Shown: positions 1 through 7,537, counted from the first letter of the stretch. The stretch: DNA of 17,331 bases from Nitrososphaerota archaeon (GCA_023266955.1 JAHFOH010000013.1:1-17331); one strand, 5' to 3'. The notes: a model not told the origin generated them from the letters alone. Numbers and translations: made by a program.

Positions 1-2
1 TA

Positions 3-221
3 AAGAAACTATTCGGATTCAGAGGCAGAATGTTGTCTTCAGCTCTCAGAGCTCTATCAAAACAGGAGGGGGAGCACGGTCCGGCAGCCTGTCTGCTTGA
101 AGAGCTTTCAAGGGATCTGCTGTCCAAAAGGATCGAGCACCTAACACCTTCAGAGGCTCTTATTGTCGCAAGTGCTCTGGGGAAGAATAATGAGCGGGGA
201 CATTCAGTACTCGGTCTATGA
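3..221 (+). CDS. 3' end of an unidentified gene (5' truncated by window edge)
   Basis: The frame is open from the left edge, so the gene very probably starts outside the window; an ATG at 30 is internal or an alternative start. The visible 72 residues are hydrophilic and probably helical, with a segment reading LEELSRDLLSKRIEHLTPSE. I do not recognise the family. The end overlaps the start of the next gene (ATG at 190) by 32 bases in another frame, which suggests co-transcription and translational coupling with the methyltransferase gene. The other two forward frames hit stops sooner. It could be a chance open frame, but its use of common codons and its clean run to the next start argue for a real C-terminus. 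Confidence 0.45.
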   Translation, partial: KKLFGFRGRMLSSALRALSKQEGEHGPAACLLEELSRDLLSKRIEHLTPSEALIVASALGKNNERGHSVLGL

Positions 222-753
222 AGCCGCCGAAGACACATTTCTCCTAGCCAAGCAGGTTCGAACCCAGACGGCAAACTCGGCACTTGAAATGGGCGTGGGG
301 TCGGGTTTGATCACAGTGGCACTGGCGAGGATTGCAGAGCATGTAGTCGGAACGGACATCAACCTAGAGGCGATCGGACGAACTCGTGAAAGATTGAGGC
401 TCCAAGGCGCTGACGCAGAAGTCGACCTGGTTTGCTGCTCGTCAGCTCAACCATTTTCAGACTCCTGTTTTGATCTGGTCGTCTTCAATCCACCGTACCT
501 CCCATCCTCCAGCAACGAAGACATTGCCGTAGATGGAGGCATACAAGGTATTGAAGTGGCGTTGGAGATGCTTGACCAAGGCTCCAGGACTTTGAGAAAA
601 GGGGGTAAGATTCTGTTAGCAAGTTCAAGCCACAGCAACTACGGAAAACTGATGACCATACTTTCAGACAAGGGATTCAGCTCTCGAATTATTACTAGGC
701 AAAGAATGTTCTTCGAAGAAATCATGATTGTTGAAGCAGTTAGAGGTGATTAG
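190..753 (+). CDS. HemK/PrmC-family (archaeal Mtq2-like) SAM-dependent protein-glutamine methyltransferase
   Basis: A Rossmann-fold methyltransferase of about 187 residues. The N-terminal VYEAAEDTFLL is typical of the short archaeal and eukaryotic HemK group. The SAM-binding glycine motif EMGVGSGL lies near residues 33-40, an acidic GTDIN near 54-58, and the diagnostic catalytic NPPY motif at 100-103. Members of this family methylate the glutamine of the GGQ motif in class I release factors (aRF1 in archaea), using S-adenosylmethionine in the cytoplasm. Archaeal members lack the N-terminal domain of bacterial PrmC, which fits this length. A TTG at 163 would add nine residues, but ATG at 190 gives the family-like beginning and sits behind a G-rich stretch (ctggggaag). 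The stop overlaps the convergent neighbour's stop by four bases. Confidence 0.85.
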   Translation: MSGDIQYSVYEAAEDTFLLAKQVRTQTANSALEMGVGSGLITVALARIAEHVVGTDINLEAIGRTRERLRLQGADAEVDLVCCSSAQPFSDSCFDLVVFNPPYLPSSSNEDIAVDGGIQGIEVALEMLDQGSRTLRKGGKILLASSSHSNYGKLMTILSDKGFSSRIITRQRMFFEEIMIVEAVRGD

Positions 754-1847
754 ACGGCGTGTATCTCAACTGTATCGCCATCCTTCAACTGGAAATTCGA
801 CCCAACTCTAATTGGTGAGGCTATATGTTGACGCCATAGCTTCGCATATCTGAAGAATCTCACAAGGTCTTTGTGCACCATCTGAGCAGCGTCCATAATC
901 CTGCTACCCTCTTTCAGAAGCAGCGGCCTAGCAATTTGCTCCTCACCAATTCGCTTCGTGTACACTCGAATCAAATTCAACTTATTCAGGAACCACGCAA
1001 CAAGTCGGTCGGTGATAGCCAAACCCTCCTGCAGTAATTCTGCTGGAACAATTTGAACAAGTTCGTCTCTCCTATTTGGGCCTAGAGTTACAAACATCGC
1101 GTTCTTTCTCATTCTCCCAAAAATCGCCGCCTCAACATCGTCAAGCGCTGCGGTGCTCGAAACTTTGACCACCGCATTTCTGATACGATAACTTGATGCC
1201 AAAGCCGCTATCTCTTCCTCCGAGCATCTGAAGGAGCGACCAGCTACTCTTATTCCCCCTGATGGCATAGGAACTATCTCAACTGTCAGGGAGGGTGAGA
1301 GGACCTCAATGTTATGCTTCTCAAACCATTCCAGTAGCTCATGAACATATGTGATCGGCTCAAATCCTAGAGCAACTACGATCCCGTCTACATTTCTCAG
1401 TAAGTTGATGAAATGCCTCTGCTTCTCCTCACCGATCGTTTTGTCGTACGGTGCTAAGACGATTTGAATTTTTAGAGCATCTTTTTCGAAGACACCTACC
1501 ATAGGCCGCATTAGGATTTGGCCATTTCTAACGCTCATCTTTGTCAAGGTATTGAAGAGGACGCTTGAACTCTGAAGGGAACCAGTCACGCCAAGCTGTA
1601 TCATATCATTCTTTTTTACGACCCACTCCGACCGAGATGAACCCCTGCGCCTCTTCTTGGCCTTCTCAATTTCCTCTTGAAGCGTCTTAATTTGCCTCTT
1701 AATGGAGACTTCGAGTTTTTCCACTCCCTTGTGCTTTGGAATCATAGAGGAGAATTCTCTTAGCAGTTTCAGTTTCAGAGCGGGGTCTCTGGCAGCTTGG
1801 GCCTCTCCCCACTTCGCTTTTGCTTGCTCAGGCAGGTTAGTTGGCAT
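750..1847 (-). CDS. DRG/Obg-like TGS-domain protein with a degenerate GTPase domain
   Basis: The N-terminus (MPTNLPEQAKAKWGEA, then a KHKG-containing helix pair and a Lys/Arg-rich coiled coil to about residue 70) matches the helical region of archaeal DRG-like GTPases. The C-terminal 70 or so residues look like a TGS domain ending in LKDGDTVEIHAV. Between them the G domain keeps its layout but not its motifs. Where G1 should read GxxxxGKS the protein has GVTGSLQS (about residues 86-93), so the catalytic Lys is missing. The G3 position reads IQIVLAPYD with no DxxG, and no NKxD appears at the G4 position (NAVVKVSS). DRG proteins bind ribosomes and translating complexes; this one is probably a non-hydrolysing relative. 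I chose ATG at 1847 because it gives the family-typical MPTNL start; a start at 1871 would add eight residues. It is divergent from the TrmJ-like gene. Confidence 0.75.
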   Translation of the reverse strand: MPTNLPEQAKAKWGEAQAARDPALKLKLLREFSSMIPKHKGVEKLEVSIKRQIKTLQEEIEKAKKRRRGSSRSEWVVKKNDMIQLGVTGSLQSSSVLFNTLTKMSVRNGQILMRPMVGVFEKDALKIQIVLAPYDKTIGEEKQRHFINLLRNVDGIVVALGFEPITYVHELLEWFEKHNIEVLSPSLTVEIVPMPSGGIRVAGRSFRCSEEEIAALASSYRIRNAVVKVSSTAALDDVEAAIFGRMRKNAMFVTLGPNRRDELVQIVPAELLQEGLAITDRLVAWFLNKLNLIRVYTKRIGEEQIARPLLLKEGSRIMDAAQMVHKDLVRFFRYAKLWRQHIASPIRVGSNFQLKDGDTVEIHAV

Positions 1848-1894
1848 CAGCGTGTAGAACGCTTTATTCAAAAGTAAAAATGCTTAATTTTCAA

Positions 1895-2596
1895 ATGCAA
1901 GAACTGACTGTAGCACTCCTTCAACCTGTCTATCCAACTAACGTAGGTTACGTTGCAAGAGTCATGAAGAACTTTGGTTTACAAAAACTTGTGTTAGCTG
2001 ACCCTAAGGCTGACGTCAAAGAGGCGATGAAGTTCGCCTCCCATGGCTCCCAAATCTTGGAAGAAGCTACGATCCTAAGTTTGAAACAACTCTTCCGAAA
2101 GTATGAGTTGATAATCGGAACGACCGCCATTCCAGCAAAGAGGTCTTCGAATCTACCAAGAAGCGTCATCACCCCTGCAGACCTTGCTGAACAGTCCACT
2201 CAGTTGACAAGGGACACGTGTCTCCTCCTCGGTCGAGATACTACAGGACTGACTAGAAGTGAGCTAGATCAATGCGACTTAATTGTTCAAATCCCTACAG
2301 GCACTGACTACGAGACGCTGAATGTGAGCCACGCATTGGCGATCATACTCTATGAACTTTCAAAGGCTAAGCAGGCCCGCACCGTGAAAAAGGCATCTAA
2401 GATCCAAAGAGAAAGGTTAGTCGACCTTGCCACTCATCTCGCAAAAATGGCCAGAGTGCAGAGGCACAAGATCAACCAGTTACGAGCGGGCTTTAGGAAA
2501 ATGCTTGGTAGAAGCTTCATTACCGAAAGGGAAGCGTACCTGCTGATGGGGCTCCTCCGAAAATCTGCTTCAGCATTGGAAAGACTAGGTAGATAG
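1895..2596 (+). CDS. TrmJ-like SPOUT (TrmH-family) RNA 2'-O-methyltransferase
   Basis: The N-terminal half is a SPOUT domain: the opening VALLQPVYPTNVGYVARVMK is the family's first motif (NPxxPxNVGxxARxMKNFG), followed by LLLGRDTTGLTRSEL and the SAM-binding knot motif IPTGTDYETLNVSHALAI. These are the three motifs of TrmJ/TrmH enzymes, which transfer a methyl group to ribose 2'-OH; archaeal TrmJ modifies position 32 of the tRNA anticodon loop. The C-terminal 80 residues are basic and helical, as in TrmJ extensions. ATG at 1895 is preferred because a TTTATT box at 1863-1868 lies about 29 bases upstream, fitting leaderless initiation, and the length fits the family; ATG at 1880 is the alternative. 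The target nucleotide cannot be fixed from sequence. It ends two bases before the convergent methyltransferase gene. Confidence 0.83.
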   Translation: MQELTVALLQPVYPTNVGYVARVMKNFGLQKLVLADPKADVKEAMKFASHGSQILEEATILSLKQLFRKYELIIGTTAIPAKRSSNLPRSVITPADLAEQSTQLTRDTCLLLGRDTTGLTRSELDQCDLIVQIPTGTDYETLNVSHALAIILYELSKAKQARTVKKASKIQRERLVDLATHLAKMARVQRHKINQLRAGFRKMLGRSFITEREAYLLMGLLRKSASALERLGR

Positions 2597-2598
2597 GC

Positions 2599-3819
2599 CT
2601 AGCTTTTTGCGAACACGAATATTCCTCTGACGACCTTTTCTTGCCCTGTCATCTTAGGGAAGAGCGGCCACTTCATCTTTGGAAGCGCTCTTGGAATATA
2701 GTCCCTAAGGCCTGCCTGAGACGCCAGTCGCCGTATGTCGAATGATTTTAGGCCCCGCGGTCGAGTCCTGACGAAAGGTGCTACAAGTGCAACTCTTCCT
2801 CCATTTTTCAAAACGATGCTGATTGATCTCAATGCCTGTTCATAGATTTCCTCGGGCTTTACGAGCAAAAGATCTGCCTTTTTTGCCGGAACAAAGTCCT
2901 TCAGCGGTGGGAGTAGTATTGGCTCGGTTGCTACAGCATCTATCGCCTCCTCTGGAAAGTAGTGGTGAAGACTTCGAGCGTCACCTTGAATCACCTTTTC
3001 CGTTAGGCCCGTCGCTTTAACCCTGAATTCTTCTGAAAGCCACTGAAGATTCCTACGCGTAGCTTCGACCATTTCCCCCATCAGATCAACCCCGCAAATA
3101 TCCGCCCCAGCCATCAGTCCCTCTTGGAGAATCGTTCCGATTCCGCAGAAAGGATCTAGTAGAATTTCCCCGGGCTTGACACCGCTTAGGTTTACCAGAA
3201 TTCGAGCCAGCTTAGGAGGAATACTTATCACAGGCTTTTGAACAGGCCTTCCAAGATCTCTTCTCCTGAACCCTTCGTGGTCGGACACAATTTCTGTTAG
3301 TCCGAGGTAGCATCTGGAGTCGATTACTGCGACGAGGATGTCTACAGTTTGTTTCTTTGCGATATCCGCTGACATTACTTCTGGTGAGGCTTCATCTTGA
3401 GGTCTCTTTGCAAATCGATACTTACCTTTGATTGCGCCCGCCCTTCGTAGTCTTTGGTGGAAGTAGTCGCGCAGATACTCAACCTCCTCGACGGTCAGTT
3501 CTTGCTCACCGTACATGCTTATGCCCCAGTTTACCTTTTCAGGGAGAAATCCGAAGAACCCCGTTTGATCGAGCACCTCAACCTCTCTCTGTTTTAGTTT
3601 GGCTGTCTCTAGACTGCAAAGGACCTGACCAATCTTGTAGAAGCCGCCGAGAGAGAGCCTCATATTATCGGGAGTGAATTTCATAAGTGAAACTAAAGCG
3701 GCTCTTTGATTGATTCCAAAAACATCAAAGGAAACACGTCGACTCTCAAGATAGGCACTCAGCTCGGCCAAAGAGAGATAGCCATGCGCAAGGACGAACA
3801 GATACTTCGCGTGAGACAG
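2599..3819 (-). CDS. Trm11/TrmG10-like SAM-dependent tRNA guanine-N2 methyltransferase
   Basis: The C-terminal domain is a class I methyltransferase with motif I DPFCGIGTILQEG, followed by the acidic GVDLMGEM. The catalytic motif IV, usually (D/N)PPY in the Trm11/TrmG10 family, reads ATEPILLPPL here, like the TEP-x-LxPP variant in one archaeal branch but without its Tyr. The N-terminal half is the family's substrate-binding part. The only conventional start is TTG at 3771, but the in-frame sequence upstream (KYLFVLAHGYLSLAELSAYL across the TTG) is exactly the expected family N-terminus. The frame is open back to a stop at 3844-3846. The best candidate start is CTG at 3817-3819, behind a GAGGAG stretch about five bases upstream. 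Predicted role: m2G or m2,2G formation in tRNA. It shares a promoter region with L10e. Confidence 0.78.
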   Translation of the reverse strand: MSHAKYLFVLAHGYLSLAELSAYLESRRVSFDVFGINQRAALVSLMKFTPDNMRLSLGGFYKIGQVLCSLETAKLKQREVEVLDQTGFFGFLPEKVNWGISMYGEQELTVEEVEYLRDYFHQRLRRAGAIKGKYRFAKRPQDEASPEVMSADIAKKQTVDILVAVIDSRCYLGLTEIVSDHEGFRRRDLGRPVQKPVISIPPKLARILVNLSGVKPGEILLDPFCGIGTILQEGLMAGADICGVDLMGEMVEATRRNLQWLSEEFRVKATGLTEKVIQGDARSLHHYFPEEAIDAVATEPILLPPLKDFVPAKKADLLLVKPEEIYEQALRSISIVLKNGGRVALVAPFVRTRPRGLKSFDIRRLASQAGLRDYIPRALPKMKWPLFPKMTGQEKVVRGIFVFAKS

Positions 3820-3850
3820 AGCTGCTCCTCTTACTACGGAAAGTTATCGG

Positions 3851-3864
3851 CAGGCTTAATTAGC
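3851..3864. promoter_or_regulatory. Likely bidirectional TATA region (Trm11-like / L10e)
   Basis: The A/T-rich near-palindrome CTTAATTAG lies between the divergent methyltransferase and L10e starts. It is about 23 bases before the L10e TTG start and about 39 before the proposed CTG start on the other strand. It is the only TATA-like element in the gap. Inferred from position and composition only. Confidence 0.4.
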
Positions 3865-3881
3865 TGTCGACGGAGGAAACT

Positions 3882-4418
3882 TTGCAAAGCGCTGAGGCGA
3901 TCCAAATGCATGGAAGAAACTACAAGGAAGTCAAAGGAATGGCATTCACAAGAAGGGACTTTGTCCCTGGAACACCTCAGGTGAAAATCGCGAGGTTCTC
4001 TACCGGGACTCCTAGCGAAGACTACGATGTCAAATTACAGTTAGTCTCAACTGAGAGGGTGCAGATCAGGCACAACGCCCTTGAGGCGGCTCGAGTAGCT
4101 ACTAACAAGAAGCTCACCCTAGTCGGAGAGACTAACTATCACCTTTTGGTCAAGGTATATCCTCACATCATCCTGAGAGAGAACAAGATGATAGCGACTG
4201 CCGGTGCAGATCGACTGCAAGAAGGTATGCGTAAAGCCTTCGGAAAGCCAATAGGTCTTGCGGCAAGAGTTGAAGTAGGCTCGGTACTTTTAGAACTCAA
4301 CATCAAGAAGGAGTTCTTGGAACAGGCTAGGGAGGGCCTAAGAACGGCTTCAAGCAAGCTTCCAATCCCAACCACCGTCAACATAATCGAATTGAAGCAG
4401 GCTGCGCCTCAAACGTAA
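3882..4418 (+). CDS. rpl10e: Large-subunit ribosomal protein L10e (uL16)
   Basis: The protein is immediately recognisable as archaeal L10e: HGRNYKEVKG at the start, TRRDFVPGTPQVKIARF, then QIRHNALEAARVATNKK, HLLVKVYPHIILRENKM, and the very conserved ATAGADRLQEGMRKAFGKP. Length (about 178 residues) is normal. L10e is the archaeal counterpart of bacterial L16, sits near the A-site side of the 50S subunit and helps position tRNA. The TTG at 3882 is chosen because GGAGG at 3872-3876 is five bases upstream; ATG at 3906 is an alternative that begins at MHGRNYK, the point where family similarity starts. It is divergent from the Trm11-like gene, so ribosome and tRNA-modification genes share this region. 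Confidence 0.95.
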   Translation: MQSAEAIQMHGRNYKEVKGMAFTRRDFVPGTPQVKIARFSTGTPSEDYDVKLQLVSTERVQIRHNALEAARVATNKKLTLVGETNYHLLVKVYPHIILRENKMIATAGADRLQEGMRKAFGKPIGLAARVEVGSVLLELNIKKEFLEQAREGLRTASSKLPIPTTVNIIELKQAAPQT

Positions 4419-4469
4419 CGATATCACAATTATCGTACACCTCGGCTTCTGCTATTTTCTAAAAGCTCA

Positions 4470-4736
4470 TCACTTAGAAGATTGTTGATACTCTATTCCT
4501 TTTTCAGTAATCTTAAGCTGCTTCACCGTTCCCTTTTCATCAACGATTCTCTGAACAAAGCCTTTCTCCTCAAGTCGCTGGACGGTCTTCAGCACTTCAG
4601 GCGCTGATTTCTTTAAAACAGCAAAGATCTTCAGAAGAGAGGGATTTTCATTAGGATTCTTCTTCCACATGACATTGAGGTAGCTTAGAATCATCCTCTC
4701 ATCCTGCTCAGGCGTAGTTTTACCGGTGGGAAGCAT
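4470..4736 (-). CDS. Small winged-helix DNA-binding protein
   Basis: An 88-residue protein with a single winged-helix-like fold: helices around residues 12-25 and 35-48, a recognition-helix-like segment APEVLKTVQRLEEKGFVQRI at about 50-69, and a wing/strand pair VKQLKITEKGIEY at the C-terminus. This pattern is common in archaeal MarR/ArsR-like or PadR-like regulators, but I cannot assign a family. No ligand domain or Cys metal site is visible. ATG at 4736 lies about 25 bases from a TATAAATT box on its strand, fitting leaderless transcription. The divergent zinc-ribbon gene uses the same A/T-rich box on the other strand, so this protein could regulate that neighbour or itself; that is inference. 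Confidence 0.65.
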   Translation of the reverse strand: MLPTGKTTPEQDERMILSYLNVMWKKNPNENPSLLKIFAVLKKSAPEVLKTVQRLEEKGFVQRIVDEKGTVKQLKITEKGIEYQQSSK

Positions 4737-4756
4737 TCCTAATCGAGGATTTCAAC

Positions 4757-4770
4757 AGTAATTTATAATC
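4757..4770. promoter_or_regulatory. Shared TATA box between divergent winged-helix and zinc-ribbon genes
   Basis: The sequence taatttataatc reads as a TATA box on both strands. On the plus strand it lies about 25-30 bases before ATG 4793; on the minus strand about 22-30 before ATG 4736. Both distances are what a leaderless or near-leaderless archaeal mRNA needs. Confidence 0.55.
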
Positions 4771-4792
4771 TGACGAGGAGTTGATGCCGTAG

Positions 4793-4993
4793 ATGCAAGT
4801 AACCTGTCCGCACTGCGGAACTACATTAGCACTCGAACTCTTTCACTTACGTAAGGCCACTGACGAAGACACAATTAGACTAACCGTCCACAAGCGGAGG
4901 GCAGTGCCCGGAGACCGCGTAGCCATTTGTCCCAAATGCGGCCAAGAATTCATCAAATATCTGTTGACGCTGGGTAATTCGGTTAGGCGGTAA
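4793..4993 (+). CDS. Small zinc-ribbon protein
   Basis: A 66-residue protein with two CxxC knuckles: CPHCG (Cys5, Cys8) and CPKCG (Cys46, Cys49), the classic rubredoxin-like zinc ribbon. The 37-residue spacer is rich in charged and beta-forming residues (TIRLTVHKRR). Such proteins in archaea may bind nucleic acid or act as small subunits of larger complexes; the function here is unknown. ATG at 4793 has GAGGAG at 4775-4780 about 12 bases upstream and a TATA box at about -27, so either leaderless or leadered translation is possible. Its end overlaps the convergent lpd gene's end by 11 bases. Confidence 0.7.
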   Translation: MQVTCPHCGTTLALELFHLRKATDEDTIRLTVHKRRAVPGDRVAICPKCGQEFIKYLLTLGNSVRR

Positions 4994-6398
4994 CCCTCAC
5001 TCTATGTATGGATCTCTGTTCAGCGTCGAGCACCGCTTCTCTGAAAGCTTCAGCAAGCGTGGGGTGCGCATGTATGGTACCAATAATCTCAGAAGAAGTA
5101 ACTCCGATGCTCATTGCCAAAGTAGCTTCTGAAATCAATTCTGAAGCTGCGTGTCCTATAATGTGAACTCCCAGCAGCTGCTTCGATCTGTTATCAATGA
5201 TCACCTTCACGAGTCCCTCTGTCTCACCCAGGGTTATGGCTCGTCCACTTGCAGCGAAGGGAAATGAGCCAATGCTAATATCATCGCCTTGGTTTCTAGC
5301 CTGCTCCTCAGTAAGCCCTACGGCTGCAACCTCCGGGATAGTGTAGATGCAACGTGGAATTACCATTCTGTCTAGTGTTGATTTCCCTCCGAGCGCATTC
5401 TCTACAGCGACAACGCCTCCTTCCATCGCCTCATGTGCAAAAGCGCCGCCCGTGGCATCTCCGATGGCGTAAATGTTCGGAACGTTCGTTTGCATTTGAT
5501 CGTTAACTAGGATTCTGCCTCTATCAATTGAGACGCCAACTTCTTCAAGACCAATATTTGCGGTGTTCGGCTTCCTACCAAGACCGACAAGGACCATATC
5601 GCCTTCTAATCTTATTTCCCCTGAATCGCTTGAGGCCACGACCACCTTCCCTCCGTTATTATCATCTATTTTCATCACCTTAGTTTTTACCAAAACTTTC
5701 ACCCCGATTTTGCTCATCACCCTCTGAAGCCTTATTCCCAGATCCTTGTCCTCTAGCGGTAGGAGGTTCGGCATCATCTCCACCAAAGTGACATCTGATC
5801 CAAGGGCTGCGAAAATAGTAGCGAATTCTGTTCCTTCCGCTCCTCCGCCTGCAATCACAACTCTCTGTGGAATCTCTCTGATGGTGGCAGCTTCTTCGCC
5901 AGTCAGCACATCGCGACCATCAACCCCTGGTATGGGCGGTCTATAGTCAGTCGAACCTGTGGCGACCACTACGGTTTTCGTCTCCAAAACTTGATTGGAA
6001 CTTTTGTTCCGTACTTCAACCAACTGAGAGGATTTTACAAAACCTGCTCCACTAACCAGCTGCACACCATTCTTCTCCAATAGAAATGCGATTCCCTGTC
6101 GAAGTCTATTGACTACGTCATCACGGTGCTGAATGAACTTCGATTTATCAACCTTGAAGTTCTCCACCAAGATGCCGAATTCCTGAGCATGCTTGAAATT
6201 AAGAAGGAACTCCGCTGCCCTCAGCATAGTTTTCGTAGGCATGCATCCAACATTTGTACAAACACCACCCAGCTGATCCTTCTCAACTAAAGCAACCTTG
6301 CCACCAAGTTGCGCGGCGCGTATAGCAGCCACGTACCCACCTGGTCCTCCCCCTATCACAACCACATCGTATTTGCCAGATGACTTGGCCACAATCAA
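4983..6398 (-). CDS. lpdA: Dihydrolipoamide dehydrogenase (E3 / glycine cleavage L protein)
   Basis: A flavoprotein disulfide reductase of 471 residues, the normal E3 length. It has the N-terminal FAD-binding GGGPGG (16-21), the redox-active disulfide GVCTNVGC (Cys47, Cys52), an NAD-binding region VVIAGGGAEGTEFA, the second FAD motif IYAIGDATGG, and the C-terminal catalytic dyad in HAHPTLAE (His445, Glu450). The enzyme reoxidises dihydrolipoyl groups with NAD+, feeding electrons from 2-oxoacid dehydrogenases or from the glycine cleavage system. gcvT lies 1.8 kb away on the same strand, which favours glycine cleavage, but no E1, E2, gcvH or gcvP is in the window. The start is TTG at 6398 or GTG at 6392. 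A 7-bp inverted repeat lies upstream. Confidence 0.95.
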   Translation of the reverse strand: MIVAKSSGKYDVVVIGGGPGGYVAAIRAAQLGGKVALVEKDQLGGVCTNVGCMPTKTMLRAAEFLLNFKHAQEFGILVENFKVDKSKFIQHRDDVVNRLRQGIAFLLEKNGVQLVSGAGFVKSSQLVEVRNKSSNQVLETKTVVVATGSTDYRPPIPGVDGRDVLTGEEAATIREIPQRVVIAGGGAEGTEFATIFAALGSDVTLVEMMPNLLPLEDKDLGIRLQRVMSKIGVKVLVKTKVMKIDDNNGGKVVVASSDSGEIRLEGDMVLVGLGRKPNTANIGLEEVGVSIDRGRILVNDQMQTNVPNIYAIGDATGGAFAHEAMEGGVVAVENALGGKSTLDRMVIPRCIYTIPEVAAVGLTEEQARNQGDDISIGSFPFAASGRAITLGETEGLVKVIIDNRSKQLLGVHIIGHAASELISEATLAMSIGVTSSEIIGTIHAHPTLAEAFREAVLDAEQRSIHRVRVTA

Positions 6399-6418
6399 GC
6401 TTCTGCGTTGGTGTATTA

Positions 6419-6443
6419 AGCCCTAATGGTACTTTCTAGGGCT
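6419..6443. promoter_or_regulatory. Inverted repeat upstream of lpd, possible operator
   Basis: Perfect 7-base arms AGCCCTA and TAGGGCT separated by 11 bases. One arm abuts the A/T-rich stretch TTAATACA that could serve as the lpd TATA box, so a dimeric regulator bound here would block initiation. It could equally be an RNA hairpin with no regulatory role. Confidence 0.35.
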
Positions 6444-6512
6444 GAAGTGTTATGGCCGAAACCGGTAACCTATAGGGAACTAGAACATGCTTTACAGATC
6501 CGCACTGCGACT

Positions 6513-6541
6513 GGATCGAGGTTCAGTAAAAAACCTCGACC
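6513..6541 (-). terminator. Hairpin with U-run downstream of the SIS gene
   Basis: Perfect 8-base arms TCGAGGTT (6516-6523) and AACCTCGA (6532-6539), extended by two G-C pairs past a bulged A. On the minus strand the loop side carries six Ts. It lies 34 bases past the stop of the minus-strand SIS gene, so it is a plausible 3' end signal. Archaeal termination usually needs only T-runs, so the hairpin itself may stabilise the transcript end. Confidence 0.4.
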
Positions 6542-6574
6542 AAGAAATTGGAAGTTCTTACATTCTAACGGGGG

Positions 6575-7537
6575 CTAGTATATCATGGAGTTACTGATCT
6601 GGAGCAGCTCCGTGTTGAGTCGGAAGGAGGCTTCCTCAAGTCCCAGTCGGTATGCATTTCGCCAGACGAGAAGCTGCAAGTAGAGTGAAGAGTATATGGC
6701 GTGCTCCACCTCCGTCTCCGCTCTGGTTTCGAAAGCCGCAGTGGTAAAGCCCCTTTCATGAAGTAGCTTCCTCAAAGTCTGGGCTTTCGGATCATCCTTG
6801 GCCCCTGACTGTATGATCACGATTAGGTCCCTTCTGCTCAGCGAGAAAAGCTCCATGTGGCTAAATTGCTCAGTCCTCTGATACTGGGCCTTCGAACCAA
6901 GAACCTCGAAGACCTTGGCAGCCCCGTACATAGCTATTGCATAGCTTAACTCGCTTCCAACAAAATATGTGGTGACATCTTTAGTTATGCCTATGTCTTT
7001 GGACCAACCTGACGCTCTTTCATATGGTCCTTCGAGGTTCCTAAACTTAGGCAACCTCATTATTCTTGAGAAGCACGCGAGGAGAGACGCTGTGAAGCTT
7101 AGAGTTCCTGGAGTGGGTTCAGGACTCTTGTGAACCCTTAACTCAATCACATCGTCGCAAGCGGCGGCAAGGGGACTGTTCACGTCCGCTGTGATAGCTG
7201 TTAACCTTCTTGCGCGTCTCCTAACTTTCTGCGCGGCATCTATGTTCCCACGGGTCCTTCCTGAAACCGAAACGAAGTAAACGTGCTTATCGGTCGCTAC
7301 CGTCGGATCTAAGGAAAGCTCGTAAGGATCCATAGCTCTTGTCAAATGTTGTGAGAGATATTCTGTCGCTAGACTTGCGATGAAAGAATCTCCAGCTCCA
7401 ACAAAAATGCAGTTCCTCCCCCAAGCTTCAGACCTTAGCGAAGGATGGGACGAAACCAGGTAGTCTCTATACACTGGTAAATCTTCCAGCTGATGTCGTA
7501 TCTCTTCGCCCATACTCCTAACAGAACTCATGGGCAT
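6575..7537 (-). CDS. Two-domain SIS (sugar isomerase) family protein
   Basis: The protein has the tandem SIS-domain layout of the isomerase half of glucosamine-6-phosphate synthase. SIS domain 1 spans about residues 35-150, with FVGAGDSFIAS and the phosphosugar-loop motif VSVSGRTRGN. Domain 2 spans about 185-310, with YFVGSELSYAIAMYGAAKVF, a QFSHMELF segment and IVIIQSGAKD. There is no N-terminal glutaminase domain, so it cannot use glutamine as an ammonia donor like GlmS. Likely substrates are phosphorylated sugars (isomerase, deaminase or binding role). The ORF can be extended to a GTG at 7552, but a TGATATGT box lies about 20-25 bases upstream of ATG 7537, so that ATG is the better start; GTG 7552 would fall inside the promoter. 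The archaeal role is unclear. Confidence 0.8.
   Translation of the reverse strand: MPMSSVRSMGEEIRHQLEDLPVYRDYLVSSHPSLRSEAWGRNCIFVGAGDSFIASLATEYLSQHLTRAMDPYELSLDPTVATDKHVYFVSVSGRTRGNIDAAQKVRRRARRLTAITADVNSPLAAACDDVIELRVHKSPEPTPGTLSFTASLLACFSRIMRLPKFRNLEGPYERASGWSKDIGITKDVTTYFVGSELSYAIAMYGAAKVFEVLGSKAQYQRTEQFSHMELFSLSRRDLIVIIQSGAKDDPKAQTLRKLLHERGFTTAAFETRAETEVEHAIYSSLYLQLLVWRNAYRLGLEEASFRLNTELLQISNSMIY

Noticed and set aside
250..270. GGTTCGAACCC resembles a tRNA T-loop
   Set aside because: It lies inside the HemK-like coding frame and no acceptor, D or anticodon stems can be built around it.
3706..3984. A 92-codon plus-strand ORF across the L10e start
   Set aside because: It runs through the Trm11-like N-terminus and the L10e start in wrong frames, with no recognisable protein.
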